Origin: Verrucomicrobiales bacterium
Lineage (GTDB): Bacteria > Verrucomicrobiota > Verrucomicrobiia > Limisphaerales > J093
Direction: 5' to 3'
DNA: 64,000 bases
Assembly (NCBI GenBank): GCA_024233305.1
Contig: JACKPV010000036.1
Coordinates: 1-64,000 of the forward strand
A program made the position numbers and the translations under genes. Numbering within the stretch: position 1 is the stretch's first letter; every line of letters starts with the position of its first letter. Shown here piece by piece: positions 1 to 8,852 of the stretch. The notes under the pieces are model-generated. The model searched no databases. It was not told where the DNA came from and worked only from the letters and a program-made list of their open reading frames with translations.

Positions 1-340
1 GCACTCATCGCCCACGCCCGGCCTGACTGTCCGTTCCTGTTCGTAGGGTCGTCGGTTGGTCCAACAGCTTCCTCCAGCGCCTCCCTCGCGAGAGCCGCCT
101 TGCCACGGACTACGATTACTGCGGTCAGTTTCGATCATCACCGTGCAGATGACTAGCTGAGCGCCATGCCCCGCGCCCTAGCCGCCGACGTGCTGTCGGA
201 GCTGATCTTCATGGGCTTGGCTTGGGCGGTCCCGCCGGCGATGCCCTTGACGCCGGCTGCGCCCCATTGCTAGCAATGGCGCGACGAACCGCGCCCGGAC
301 CGTTGGCTGCCGGGCGCTGGATCGGCGGTCGCATCGGAAA
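1..340. other. Intergenic or degenerate leader, no supported gene
   Basis: No convincing gene was found here. Frame 1 is open from the window edge to a TAG near base 154, but its third codon positions are not GC-biased like the real genes and the translation resembles nothing known to me. It could be the tail of a gene lying outside the window. One copy of an interspersed palindromic repeat lies at 179-200 (listed separately). The sequence just before the ATG at 341 has only a weak purine run as ribosome-binding site. Confidence 0.4.
179..200 (+). repeat. Interspersed palindromic repeat, copy 1
   Basis: This copy reads TAGCCGCCGACGTGCTGTCG and continues for two bases. It matches two other intergenic copies at 4884-4906 (+) and 5011-5033 (-). 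The shared pattern TAGCCGCCG-x-CGTG-x-CGGCG is partly self-complementary (CGCCGA/TCGGCG), so it can form a short hairpin like REP elements. The function is unknown. All three copies lie outside genes. Confidence 0.5.
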
Positions 341-1555
341 ATGAAGCTGGTCGTCCTTGCCCACACGCCCCCGCCCCACCATGGCCAGAGCTACATGGTG
401 CAACTCCTGCTCGACGGGCTTCGCAGCGAGGCCGAAGACGCCCCCGAACCCATCGAATGTCGCCACGTCAACGTCCGGCTTTCCTCCGATTCCGCGGATG
501 TCGGCGCCGTGCGCCCCGGCAAACTCCTCCGGCTTTTCGGCTACTGCCTGCAGGCCATCTGGCAACGCTGCCGCACCGGCGCGCCCAACCTCTACTACAT
601 CCCGGCACCACCCAAACGCGGCGCCCTTTACCGCGACTGGCTCGTGATGCTGCTGTGCCGGCCGTGGTTCAAACGCGTCGTCTTTCACTGGCATGCCGCC
701 GGACTCGGGGCCTGGCTCGAGCAACAGGCCAAGCCCTGGGAGGCCTGGCTGACACACCGGCTGCTCGGGCGCATCGACCTCGCCATCACCGTCGCCGCGT
801 TCAACCAGGCCGACGCCCGCCGGCTCGAACCGCGGCGCATCCTGGTCGTTGAGAACGGCATCCCCGATCCCTGTCCGGACTTCGAGACATCGCTGAGACC
901 CGGGCGGCAGCGACGCCTCGCCGCCCGGCAACGACTCGCACAGCGTTCCGACCCCGCCGCCGAACCGGGGCCGCAATCCGTCGACGAGGAAGATGAAGCC
1001 GTGGTCCGCGTCCTGTTCCTCGCCTACTGCACGCGCGAGAAGGGCCTGTTCGACGCCATCGAAGGGGTCGTCCGGGCAAATGCCGCCCAGGGCTCGGCCG
1101 CTTCCCGGCTGCGGCTGCGACTGACGGTGGCCGGCGATTTCACGCAGGCGGCCGAGCGGGTCGAATTCGAGCGGCTGCAGGAGGAACACCGCCCCACCAC
1201 CCGCATTGAGTGGGCGGGTTTCGCCCGCGGCGAAGCGAAGGACCGCCTCTGGCGCGAGGCGGACATCTTCTGCTTTCCCACCTACTACCGCGCGGAGAGT
1301 TTCGGGCTGGTGCTGGTCGAGGCCATGGCCTACGGGCTGCCCATTGTCACGACGCGATGGCGCTCCCTTCCCGATCTGCTGCCGCCCGATTACCCGGGTT
1401 TGGTCGAACCCCGGCAGCCGGACCAGATCGCCGACCGGCTCGCACGATGCCTGGTCGCGGACGGCGCCGCGCTGCGGGGCGAGTTCCTCCGCCGTTTTAC
1501 CCGCGAAACCCACTTGCGCCGGATGCGTGAAGCCCTGCGAAGCATCGAGTCGTGA
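341..1555 (+). CDS. GT4-family glycosyltransferase
   Basis: This is a 404-residue cytoplasmic glycosyltransferase of the GT-B fold. The N-terminal Rossmann half opens with MKLVVLAHTPPPHHGQS, where GT4 enzymes have a glycine-rich acceptor-side loop. The C-terminal half holds the GT4 donor-site motif E-x7-E at E319 and E327 within AESFGLVLVEAMAYGLPIV, followed by the usual family end. Between about residues 180 and 225 there is a charged, proline-rich insertion joining the two halves. It probably transfers a sugar from an NDP-sugar to a glycan or lipid carrier, but donor and acceptor cannot be read from sequence. It stands alone, 256 bases before the next gene. The ATG at 341 is chosen because it gives the canonical GT4 N-terminus. 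Confidence 0.9.
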   Translation: MKLVVLAHTPPPHHGQSYMVQLLLDGLRSEAEDAPEPIECRHVNVRLSSDSADVGAVRPGKLLRLFGYCLQAIWQRCRTGAPNLYYIPAPPKRGALYRDWLVMLLCRPWFKRVVFHWHAAGLGAWLEQQAKPWEAWLTHRLLGRIDLAITVAAFNQADARRLEPRRILVVENGIPDPCPDFETSLRPGRQRRLAARQRLAQRSDPAAEPGPQSVDEEDEAVVRVLFLAYCTREKGLFDAIEGVVRANAAQGSAASRLRLRLTVAGDFTQAAERVEFERLQEEHRPTTRIEWAGFARGEAKDRLWREADIFCFPTYYRAESFGLVLVEAMAYGLPIVTTRWRSLPDLLPPDYPGLVEPRQPDQIADRLARCLVADGAALRGEFLRRFTRETHLRRMREALRSIES

Positions 1556-1658
1556 CCCCGTTTGCCCTGCCCGGTCCGGGTTTCCGTCGCCACCGCGGCC
1601 GCCCTACAAATGGGCCGGCCAACGACGGAGCGCATAGATCCAGGCCGATGGCGGACGG

Positions 1659-1736
1659 TCAAGCGGCGCTCCGGGGGGGGCGTGGGCCCGGGGCAGGCGG
1701 GCAGCGCGCTCCGCTGCGGGGCGCCTTGCCGCTTGA
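1659..1736 (+). terminator. Possible hairpin after the glycosyltransferase
   Basis: Two perfect 9-base arms, TCAAGCGGC at 1659-1667 and GCCGCTTGA at 1728-1736, are inverted relative to each other. The 60 bases between them are very GC-rich and contain further short complementary runs. The position, about 100 bases after the glycosyltransferase stop, would suit a transcription end, but there is no T-run. A chance inverted repeat in GC-rich DNA is a real alternative. Confidence 0.22.
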
Positions 1737-1811
1737 ATTCGCGGTTCAGGATTGCTAGAAGCACCCGCCAGCAAGCTCCTGAATCACACGGCCATCAACC
1801 TCGCACCAATC

Positions 1812-3347
1812 ATGCGCAAGATCGTCCTCCTCACCTGTTCGACCGCCCTGCTCCTGGCGGGCCTGGCCCCGGTCCGGGCCGCCTCCACCGTCACCTTGTC
1901 CCGCGCTGGGTTGCAGGATCGCATCCGCGGTGGCTGGGCGGGGCAGATGATCGGGGTTTCCTTCGGAGCGCCGACCGAGTTTCGCTATCAACGGCGGTTG
2001 ATCGAAGGCGACCTCGAGTGGAAGCCGTCGATGATCGACAACACGATTCACCAGGATGATCTCTACGTCGAAATGACCTTCGCCAAGGTCATGGACGACC
2101 TTGGTCTCGAGGCCCCCATCGAGGCCTACGGCGCCGCGTTCCGCGACTCGAAGTATCACCTCTGGCACGCCAACGCCGGCGCCCGCCGCGCCCTGAACCG
2201 CGGCCTCCAGCCGCCCTGGTCCGGGCATCCGAAATACAACGTCCACGCCGACGACATCGACTTCCAGATCGAGGCGGATTTCATCGGGCTCATGTGTCCC
2301 GGACTGCCCCGCGAGTCGAACCGGTTCTGCGATCGCGTGGGCCGGGTGATGAATCACGGCGACGGGCTGTACGGCGGGATGTTCGTGTGCGGGATGTATG
2401 CCGCGGGGTATGTCGAAAACGATTTGCGCACGGTGGTGGAAAGCGGCCTCGCCTGCATTCCGGCGAAGAGCGCCTACGCGCGGGTCATCCGCGACGTGCT
2501 GGACTGGTCCGCCGAACATCCCGGCAGCTGGGAAACCGTCTGGCGGCTCGTCACCGACAAATGGGATCGCCACGATCCGTGCCCGGACGGCGCGCTGCGG
2601 GACTTCAACATCGACGCCAAGATCAACGGCGCCTTCATCGCCCTGGGGTTGTTGTTCGGTGAGGGCGACTTTCGCCGGACCGTCGAGATTTCGACCCGTT
2701 GCGGGCAGGATTCCGACTGCAATCCCTCGAACGCGGCGGGCATCCTCGGGGTGATGCTCGGCTACGAGCGGATACCCGAGGAATTCAAGGCGAACCTCCC
2801 GTTGCTCGCGGACCAGAAATTCGATTACACCGACTACTCGTTCAATGACATCGTCCGCTCGACTGAGAAGCGCGCCCTCGAACTCATCCGGGCAAACGGC
2901 GGAACGGTCACCGACGAAACCGTCACGCTGAAGCCGCAGTCTCCCCGGGCGGCAAAGCTCGAGCAATGGGCGCCCGGCATCCCGTCCGAGATCATCGCCA
3001 ACACCCATCCCGCCTGGCAATGGGACAATCATTGGCAGGTGAACAAGGGGGCGCGGAGCACGACGGCGGTCGGCGCGGAAGCCACCCTCGAGTTCGTCGG
3101 CACGGGCATCGTGTTGATCGGTCCGCTCACCCAGGAAGGCGGTCACGCCGCGGTGTTCCTTGACGGCGAGGCGCAGGATCCGGCGCTCGACGCCTACATC
3201 GTGCCGAACACCCACGACAACGCGCTCTGGCACCGGCACGGCCTCAAACCAGGGAAGCACACGCTGCGGATCGCCACCGACGGACCGCCCGATCCGCGTT
3301 CGGGCGGAAGCACCGTCGCCATCCAACGGGCCGTGGTTTACCGCTAG
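1812..3347 (+). CDS. Exported ADP-ribosylglycohydrolase-family protein
   Basis: The product has 511 residues. The ATG at 1812 is chosen because it starts a Sec signal peptide (MRKIVLLTCSTALLLAGLAP, cleavage near VRAAS); the frame is open further upstream without a signal. The body matches the ADP-ribosylglycohydrolase (DraG) fold. It has GGWAGQMIGVSFG near the start, an all-helical core, and GQDSDCNPSNAAGILG at about residues 297-312, which corresponds to the family's GxDxDT-N metal site. About 130 further residues at the C-terminus look like a small beta-sandwich carbohydrate-binding or discoidin-like domain (VGTGIVLIGPL, then LKPGKHTLRI). Family members hydrolyse ADP-ribose bonds in the cytoplasm. 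Export suggests a different glycosidic substrate here. It precedes a Gfo/Idh/MocA gene by 37 bases and is probably co-transcribed with it. Confidence 0.85.
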   Translation: MRKIVLLTCSTALLLAGLAPVRAASTVTLSRAGLQDRIRGGWAGQMIGVSFGAPTEFRYQRRLIEGDLEWKPSMIDNTIHQDDLYVEMTFAKVMDDLGLEAPIEAYGAAFRDSKYHLWHANAGARRALNRGLQPPWSGHPKYNVHADDIDFQIEADFIGLMCPGLPRESNRFCDRVGRVMNHGDGLYGGMFVCGMYAAGYVENDLRTVVESGLACIPAKSAYARVIRDVLDWSAEHPGSWETVWRLVTDKWDRHDPCPDGALRDFNIDAKINGAFIALGLLFGEGDFRRTVEISTRCGQDSDCNPSNAAGILGVMLGYERIPEEFKANLPLLADQKFDYTDYSFNDIVRSTEKRALELIRANGGTVTDETVTLKPQSPRAAKLEQWAPGIPSEIIANTHPAWQWDNHWQVNKGARSTTAVGAEATLEFVGTGIVLIGPLTQEGGHAAVFLDGEAQDPALDAYIVPNTHDNALWHRHGLKPGKHTLRIATDGPPDPRSGGSTVAIQRAVVYR

Positions 3348-3384
3348 CCTTTTCGCGTCGTTTGGTGAACCCTGACGGCTCGTC

Positions 3385-4719
3385 ATGAAATCAACCTCGC
3401 ATCTGAATCGCCGCCAGTTCCTGGGACGGATTGGCGCCGCCACCCTGGCCGCTCCGTTCTTCACCCGCCACCTGATGTCCGCCGCCCCGGGCGGCCTCGT
3501 GCGCCACGCCAGCTTCGGCGCCTCCGGCATGGCCGGCGCGGACCTCTCCTCCCTGACCTCGAACGACTGGGTGCGCCTGGTCGCGGTGGCCGAAGTGGAC
3601 CTCAACCGCGTCGGCGACCTAAAAAGCCGGTTCCCCGATGTCCGCATCTATCAGGACTGGCGGGAACTGCTGGACAAGGAGGCGAACAACATCGACTCGG
3701 TCAACGTCTCGACGCCCGACCACATGCACGGGCCCATCGGGATGTCCTGCCTGCAGCTCGGCAAGGCGGTCTACGGCCAGAAACCGCTGACCCACGACAT
3801 CTACGAGACACGTCGGCTCACCGAAGTGGCCCGCGAGAAGAACCTGGTGACCCAGATGGGCATCCAGATCCATTCCACGCGGGAGTATCGCCTGGCGGTC
3901 AAGCTCATCCAGGACGGCACGATCGGGAAGATCAAGGAGGTCCACACCTTCAGCAACAAGAAGTGGGGCGACACCAGCCCGAAACCCGACCGCGAGGATC
4001 CGGTGCCCGCGGGGTTGGACTGGGATCTCTGGCTCGGTGTGACGGAGAAGCGCCCGTTCATCGGCAACGGTTACTACCACCCGGGCAACTGGCGCAAACG
4101 GCTCGACTTTGGCACCGGCACCTTCGGCGACATGGGCTGCCACATCTACGACCCGGTCTTTGCCGCCCTTGCGCTGACGGCGCCGCTGTCGGTGCGCTCG
4201 GAAGGGCCGACGCCGAATGCGGACAACTGGGCCATGGACGCCGTCATCCATTACGTGTTCCCCGGCACGCCCTACACCGAGGGCGACATGGTGAACGTCA
4301 CCTGGTACGACGGCGACGCCCGCCCGCCGAAACACATCGAGGCGCTGCTCGAAGGCGACAACGTGCCGGGACAGGGCTCGATCTTCATCGGCACCAAGGG
4401 CGTCATGCTGCTGCCGCACATCGCCAGCCCGCAGCTTTATCCCGACGCCGATTACCGCACGTTCCGCATGCCCGAAGTCGAGACCATCGACCACTGGACG
4501 CACTTTGCGAAATGCGTGCGCGAGGGGGGCAAGCCGTGGGCGAACTTCGATTATGCCGGCCCGTTGACCGAGGCCGTGCTGTTGGGCGGCGTGGCCACCC
4601 GCTTCCCGCACGCCACCCTGGTCTGGGACGCGGCCGCCGTGCAGTTCACCAACCTTCCCGAGGCGAACCAATACGTGAAGCGCCCGTACCGGAAGGGCTG
4701 GGAAGTCCGCGGCATGTAG
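3385..4719 (+). CDS. Gfo/Idh/MocA-family oxidoreductase with RR signal (copy 1)
   Basis: This is a 444-residue NAD(P)-dependent oxidoreductase-fold protein. The N-terminus (NRRQFLGRIGAATLAAPFF) is a Tat-like signal, so it is likely exported folded with its cofactor. The Rossmann domain follows, although its glycine-rich loop is atypical (FGASGMAGADL at about residues 46-56). The catalytic EKP-type motif is present as GQKPL at about residues 132-136, so the lysine is kept. The C-terminal alpha/beta half has a DMGCHIYDPVF stretch, matching the G-x-H of the family active site. Family members oxidise or epimerise sugars, or act on glycosides through a 3-keto intermediate. The pairing with the preceding ADP-ribosylglycohydrolase-like gene suggests work on the same periplasmic substrate. 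It converges on the sulfatase gene across a 418-base gap. Confidence 0.88.
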   Translation: MKSTSHLNRRQFLGRIGAATLAAPFFTRHLMSAAPGGLVRHASFGASGMAGADLSSLTSNDWVRLVAVAEVDLNRVGDLKSRFPDVRIYQDWRELLDKEANNIDSVNVSTPDHMHGPIGMSCLQLGKAVYGQKPLTHDIYETRRLTEVAREKNLVTQMGIQIHSTREYRLAVKLIQDGTIGKIKEVHTFSNKKWGDTSPKPDREDPVPAGLDWDLWLGVTEKRPFIGNGYYHPGNWRKRLDFGTGTFGDMGCHIYDPVFAALALTAPLSVRSEGPTPNADNWAMDAVIHYVFPGTPYTEGDMVNVTWYDGDARPPKHIEALLEGDNVPGQGSIFIGTKGVMLLPHIASPQLYPDADYRTFRMPEVETIDHWTHFAKCVREGGKPWANFDYAGPLTEAVLLGGVATRFPHATLVWDAAAVQFTNLPEANQYVKRPYRKGWEVRGM

Positions 4720-4883
4720 GCCCGGCGGGTTTAGGTGCGCATTACGACGGGTTGACCCAGGGCGGCGCTTGGCTCATGCCGCGCTTGCCTTGGGTCCCCC
4801 GTCTCCCGTCCGGCTTCGCTTCCGCCGCCGCCGCCAGCCCCCGTCCTGCGCGGCGAACTCAGCCATGGCCACTCAGCAACTCG

Positions 4884-4906
4884 TAGCCGCCGCGGTGTAG
4901 TCGGCG
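4884..4906 (+). repeat. Interspersed palindromic repeat, copy 2
   Basis: It reads TAGCCGCCGCGGTGTAGTCG and then GCG. It aligns with copies at 179-200 and 5011-5033, and differs from copy 3 in only a few positions. It lies head-to-head with copy 3. Confidence 0.5.
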
Positions 4907-5010
4907 CATGATTCAGCTGGGATAGGGCTGCGTGTTGCCGAGGGCGACGATTCACCGAAACGTGCCTGCTGGTCGAAACCAGCGGGTCCGCGTAAGCGCT
5001 TGGATTTCAG

Positions 5011-5033
5011 CGCCGGCTACACGTCGGCGGCTA
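5011..5033 (-). repeat. Interspersed palindromic repeat, copy 3
   Basis: Read on the minus strand it gives TAGCCGCCGACGTGTAGCCG and then GCG. It is the inverted partner of copy 2, 104 bases away. The sequence immediately to its right leads into the 18-base repeat at 5042-5059. Confidence 0.5.
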
Positions 5034-5041
5034 CCCCCTGT

Positions 5042-5059
5042 TGAATCGATACGGCTGAG
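5042..5059 (+). repeat. 18-base dispersed repeat, copy 1
   Basis: TGAATCGATACGGCTGAG occurs here and again exactly at 46392-46409, about 41 kb away. Both copies are intergenic. An exact 18-base match at this composition is unlikely by chance. The function is unknown. Confidence 0.55.
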
Positions 5060-5137
5060 ACGCTCCACGGGCGGATGTCACGTGCGGCTGGGCGCGGCGG
5101 TCGCATCAGTCCGTGGGTGACCGTGCTTGCGTCCCGG

Positions 5138-6673
5138 TCAAGGCGCCGTCGGGCGCCGCAGCAGTTCCACACGGCTGCCAGGACTGCTCCGAATGGCGCC
5201 GAGCGAAGCCGTCAGACGATTCCCGATTTCCGGATGCTGCGGCAGCACGTTTGCCGTTTCGCCGGGATCGTGATCGAGATCGAACAGCGCGTAGGGCTCC
5301 TGGAACGGACGGCCTGCCGGCTTCTCGCGCCCGCCCGAGCCGTTGCCGAACACCATCTTCCAGCGCCCGTCACGCAGGGCGAACATCCCGTTGGCCGAAT
5401 GGTTCACGACCGGGGCCCGGGGCCGGGTCGGTTCCTTCCCGCGGAAGAGCGACAACAGGCTGAAGCTGTCTTCACCCGCATTTTTGGGAAGGGCAACGCC
5501 CGTGATCTCGGCGCAGGTCGCGAGGAAGTCCACAAGGCAGACGGTCGCGTCGCATCGGCTGCCGGGCCGCACCTCGCCCGGCCAGCGCACCAGGAAGGGC
5601 ACGCGATGCCCGGCTTCCCAGACGTCCGCCTTCGTCCCGCGCCAGCTCCCGTTGGCCTGGTGCCGGGCCGGCCAGAATCCCTGCACCGATGCGTCTTGCA
5701 CGTGGTCCGGTTGATCGTTCGGCCAGCGATACATGTAGGAACCGTTGTCACTGCTGAAGATGACCAGGGTGGTTTCGCGCAATCCAGCCACGTCGAGCGC
5801 CCCGAGCACGCGACCCACCGCCGCATCGGTCTGGTGCACAAAATCCCCGTAGGGCCCGAGCGCGGTCGTCCCGCGAAACCGTTCCGCCGGCCAGACCGGT
5901 TTGTGCGGCGCGGTGAGCGCCAGATACAGGAAGAAGGGATCGCCCGCCACGGCGCGTTGCCGGAGACAGTCGATGGCTTCGTCGGCCAAGCGCTCGAGCA
6001 CCGCGCCCGGATCGAAGTCCGCCGCCTTCGGCCCGCGGCGCACATACCGCGGAAAGCCCTGCGCCGGTTGCTCGCCGGTGAAGGCGGCCACCGGATCGTG
6101 GTCGCGGTAGAACCCGTAGGGCACCATGTCGAGCGAGGCCGCAATGCCGAAGAACGCGTCGAAACCCACATCCGTCGGGCCGAACCGGATGGGTAGGTTG
6201 AAGTCCACCTCGCCCGCGGCGTCCCGCGCCCACTCGATCCCAAGGTGCCATTTGCCGATGCACGTGGTGTGGTAGCCCTGCCGACCGAGGAGCCTGGCCA
6301 CCGTGAGGCGGTCCGGTTCGATCAACGGCTTGTCACCCGGCGGAAACAGCACGCCGCTCTTGAGCCGGGTACGCCAGGCATAGCGACCGGTGATCAGTCC
6401 GTAACGGGTCGGCGTGCAGACGGACGATCCGGAATGCGCGTCCGTGAAGCGCATCCCTTCTGCGGCCAACCGGTTCAAGTGGGGCGTGGGGATGCGGGAT
6501 TTCGGCGCATAGGCCTCGATATCCCCATAGCCCAGGTCATCGGCCAGGATGAACAGGATGTTGGGCGGGGATGCCGGCGGTTCGGGGGCGTCCGCAACGG
6601 CATGGGGGTGGAGCAGGAGGAAACCCGCCAGACCAAGCGTCACGACGGCGTTGCAAATGCGTCTCGCTTTCAT
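5138..6673 (-). CDS. Exported arylsulfatase (type I, formylglycine)
   Basis: This is a 511-residue sulfatase. A Sec signal peptide covers roughly residues 1-28 (MKARRICNAVVTLGLAGFLL). Metal-binding aspartates follow in ILADDLGYGD (D45, D46). The maturation signature C-x-P-x-R is present as SVCTPTRYG with Cys86, the residue converted to formylglycine by a sulfatase-maturating enzyme encoded elsewhere. Later metal-site residues are visible in FSSDNGSY, which matches the family's DNG. It should remove sulfate esters from a glycan in the periplasm or outside the cell. The specific substrate is not readable. It follows pyrE by 69 bases on the same strand. Nearby exported oxidoreductases and a glycosidase-like protein fit sulfated-polysaccharide use. 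Confidence 0.93.
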   Translation of the reverse strand: MKARRICNAVVTLGLAGFLLLHPHAVADAPEPPASPPNILFILADDLGYGDIEAYAPKSRIPTPHLNRLAAEGMRFTDAHSGSSVCTPTRYGLITGRYAWRTRLKSGVLFPPGDKPLIEPDRLTVARLLGRQGYHTTCIGKWHLGIEWARDAAGEVDFNLPIRFGPTDVGFDAFFGIAASLDMVPYGFYRDHDPVAAFTGEQPAQGFPRYVRRGPKAADFDPGAVLERLADEAIDCLRQRAVAGDPFFLYLALTAPHKPVWPAERFRGTTALGPYGDFVHQTDAAVGRVLGALDVAGLRETTLVIFSSDNGSYMYRWPNDQPDHVQDASVQGFWPARHQANGSWRGTKADVWEAGHRVPFLVRWPGEVRPGSRCDATVCLVDFLATCAEITGVALPKNAGEDSFSLLSLFRGKEPTRPRAPVVNHSANGMFALRDGRWKMVFGNGSGGREKPAGRPFQEPYALFDLDHDPGETANVLPQHPEIGNRLTASLGAIRSSPGSRVELLRRPTAP

Positions 6674-6742
6674 GGTTCGTCGGGAGGCTACCGCGGCGGC
6701 TCACGAACCGGAAGCCTCAACGGGACGGCGATGAGCGTTGGT

Positions 6743-7309
6743 CTACTTGCTGCCCGGCTTGACGCCCGGCGTGGCCGCGAGGTCCGGCGGGAGGGCATCG
6801 GCAGCGAACGTCTCGACGGTGAGCCGGATCAGGCTGACCATCGGCACGCCCAGATCAACGTTCCCTCCCGAACGGTCCACGAGCACCGCCACCGAGAGGA
6901 TTCGCGCCTGGTTTTGCCGCGCAATTTCAATGGTCTCCTTCACGCGTCCGCCCTGCGTCACCACGTCCTCGACAATCACGACCGGTTCGTCCGGCGCGAG
7001 TGTGAACCCGCGACGCAAGACCAGCCGACCCTCCTCCTTCTCGACGAAGATGAACCGGCAGCCAAGCTGACGGGCAACCTCCTGGCCAATCACCAGACCG
7101 CCCATGGCAGGAGCAAGGACGGTGGCGGGGGCGAGCGGACGCAGGGATTCGGCGAGGGCGGCGCCGAACCGTTCGACAACGGGCATTCGCTGCAACGCGA
7201 GGGCGCACTGGAAGAACTGCCGGCTGTGGCGGCCGCTGCGCAGGATGAAATGGCCTTCAAGCAGGGCGCCGGATTCGCGGAACAATTGCAGGGCTTCGTC
7301 GGTTGTCAT
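6743..7309 (-). CDS. pyrE: Orotate phosphoribosyltransferase
   Basis: The 188-residue product transfers phosphoribose from PRPP to orotate in pyrimidine synthesis, in the cytoplasm. The PRPP-binding loop is VVIVEDVVTQGGRV at about residues 110-123, with the two acidic residues and the TxGG turn of type I phosphoribosyltransferases. The N-terminal half holds HFILRSGRHS, the orotate-side strand typical of PyrE, and FVEKEEGRL carries the flexible-loop lysine. Length is normal for the family. The ATG at 7309 is preferred over an in-frame start 39 bases upstream because homologues begin near TTDEALQLF. It is a housekeeping gene among carbohydrate genes, 69 bases before the sulfatase and 124 bases after the glycosidase-like gene. 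Confidence 0.93.
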   Translation of the reverse strand: MTTDEALQLFRESGALLEGHFILRSGRHSRQFFQCALALQRMPVVERFGAALAESLRPLAPATVLAPAMGGLVIGQEVARQLGCRFIFVEKEEGRLVLRRGFTLAPDEPVVIVEDVVTQGGRVKETIEIARQNQARILSVAVLVDRSGGNVDLGVPMVSLIRLTVETFAADALPPDLAATPGVKPGSK

Positions 7310-7433
7310 GCGGCCCCGGACGATGGCCTTCAGACGACCGGAATTCAAACGGGAAATGGGAAGCCGGGAGACGACGCGATACGCAACCCCGTTGCTTCCG
7401 ACTCCATTCCGCGGACGCGGGTGAGTTGCCCAA

Positions 7434-8852
7434 TCAATCGACCGGGATGACGGAACGGAGAAGCGCCACCCATTGGCCGGGGCCCGGTGTTTTCAGACCG
7501 AGCGGCGCGTCGATGCTGACGGTCGTGGGAGGGCTCCACTTCGAGGTCGCGACCTCGAGCCATTCGAGCCGGACGTTGCCGCTCAGGTCGTCCGGTTTCA
7601 GGGTCACCTCGCCCGCGGCGGGGAAGTAGACCGCGGTCGCTTCGCCCGGGCGGGACAGGGCGTAGGCTTCGTTCGGATCGCGGGCGCCAAGGAGTTCGGG
7701 GGCGGGACGGCAGGTGAAGACCGGGAACCGGTCGGTGAGCAACCGGGCGCTGCGCAGGTTGGCCTGCGCGATCTCCCCGAGGCCGAGGCCGGAATCGGGC
7801 CGGTGAAAGCGGGCCGCGGCGCATCCGCCGAAGATGCTGCGCCAGAAACGCTCCTGCCCATCCTGAGTGGCGCCGAACCGTCCGGTGTCGGCGCCGTAGA
7901 TTTTGACGTTGTTCAAGGGGCGCGGTTGGCCGGCGATCCGGGCGCGTTGTTTCGCAAGGTTGTCCCAATGGGCCTGGCCCTTCTGATGGTTGTTCTGCGA
8001 AATGTCGACAAACGAGTAGATCCGCGGGTGATCGAAGGTCGCGTTGTGCATCGCATGCGCGAGATCCCAGGCGTCCCACATCTCGGTGGTCTGCACTTCG
8101 AGATCGTCCGCACCGGCCCGGGACCGGATGCGACCGGACCAGTACCAGCCCCACTCGGGCGTCACGGAGGTCTCGTTGTCCATGCAGTAGAGCACGTTTC
8201 CGTAGGGCAACGCGTGGTCGAGGAGGCGGTCGACGAAACGCCGCTGGTAGCGCAGCACCGTCGGCTGGTTGCGCTCGGCGGGCACCGACCAGAAGAAGTT
8301 GTTCTCGGTGCGCGTCGGATGCGAGTCCACGACCATGGGCAGACCGGTTTCCTCCGCGGTGTAGTTGACGTTGTTTTTCGGATTGAAGGGATTGCGTTCC
8401 CAGATGTCGCGGTAGTAGTCAAAGGTGGCCCACAACTCGATCTGGACGATGATGTCGCGCTGGGCGGTGAGGCGGAGAAAACGCTCGAAGCGCTCCCAGA
8501 ACGCCTCGTTCCACTGGTCGAGATCGTAACGACCGGGCGCCACCTCCTTGAACGGCCAGACGTTGCCGTCGTCGCGGCAGGACATGGTGCAGCGCACATA
8601 ATTGCCGCCGACAGACTGGAGCAGGTCGAGGTGCGCCTCGAGGTCCGGGATTTGAAACAGGTTGTCCTCGACCGATCCACCGAGCAGCAGGACCGGCTGA
8701 CCGCGGTAGTTCCAGTAGGCGGGATGGTCGGGGTCGGGGCGAATGCGCGAAGCCGTCCCGCTGGCATCCGCTGCCTGCGGGACCGCCGGGACGACAACGA
8801 GCAAGAGGACGGCGGCCAGGGGGAGCGCGGAGACAGGGCGGTGGCGTTTCAT
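7434..8852 (-). CDS. Exported TIM-barrel glycoside hydrolase-like protein (DUF4038 type)
   Basis: The protein has 472 residues. The start at 8852 gives a clean Sec signal (KRHRPVSALPLAAVLLLVVV); an upstream in-frame start adds 14 residues that hide it. After the signal comes a beta/alpha barrel whose opening (WNYRGQPVLLLGGSVEDNLF, then GGNYVRCTM) resembles DUF4038/apiosidase-like and related putative glycosidases. Candidate acidic catalytic residues lie in CMDNETSVTPEWG and IYGADTG. The last 90 residues look like the small C-terminal beta domain of this group (GEVTLKPDDLSGN). A periplasmic or secreted glycan-active enzyme is likely, with the substrate unknown. It is divergent from the POT transporter gene, with a 118-base gap. 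Confidence 0.75.
   Translation of the reverse strand: MKRHRPVSALPLAAVLLLVVVPAVPQAADASGTASRIRPDPDHPAYWNYRGQPVLLLGGSVEDNLFQIPDLEAHLDLLQSVGGNYVRCTMSCRDDGNVWPFKEVAPGRYDLDQWNEAFWERFERFLRLTAQRDIIVQIELWATFDYYRDIWERNPFNPKNNVNYTAEETGLPMVVDSHPTRTENNFFWSVPAERNQPTVLRYQRRFVDRLLDHALPYGNVLYCMDNETSVTPEWGWYWSGRIRSRAGADDLEVQTTEMWDAWDLAHAMHNATFDHPRIYSFVDISQNNHQKGQAHWDNLAKQRARIAGQPRPLNNVKIYGADTGRFGATQDGQERFWRSIFGGCAAARFHRPDSGLGLGEIAQANLRSARLLTDRFPVFTCRPAPELLGARDPNEAYALSRPGEATAVYFPAAGEVTLKPDDLSGNVRLEWLEVATSKWSPPTTVSIDAPLGLKTPGPGQWVALLRSVIPVD

Larger units (their letters stand above)
4720..5137. other. Convergent intergenic region carrying repeats
   Basis: There are 418 bases between two converging genes. No open frame with the local codon bias was found. 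The region holds two copies of the TAGCCGCCG-type palindrome in opposite orientation (4884-4906 and 5011-5033) and, nine bases after the second, an 18-base sequence (5042-5059) repeated exactly at 46392-46409. The opposed copies could form a long imperfect stem of about 150 bases and may act as a bidirectional transcription end, but no T-run is present. Confidence 0.5.

Noticed and set aside
1755..3647. A 630-codon minus-strand frame opposite the ADP-ribosylglycohydrolase gene.
   Set aside because: Antisense artefact; the plus strand carries the signal peptide and family motifs.
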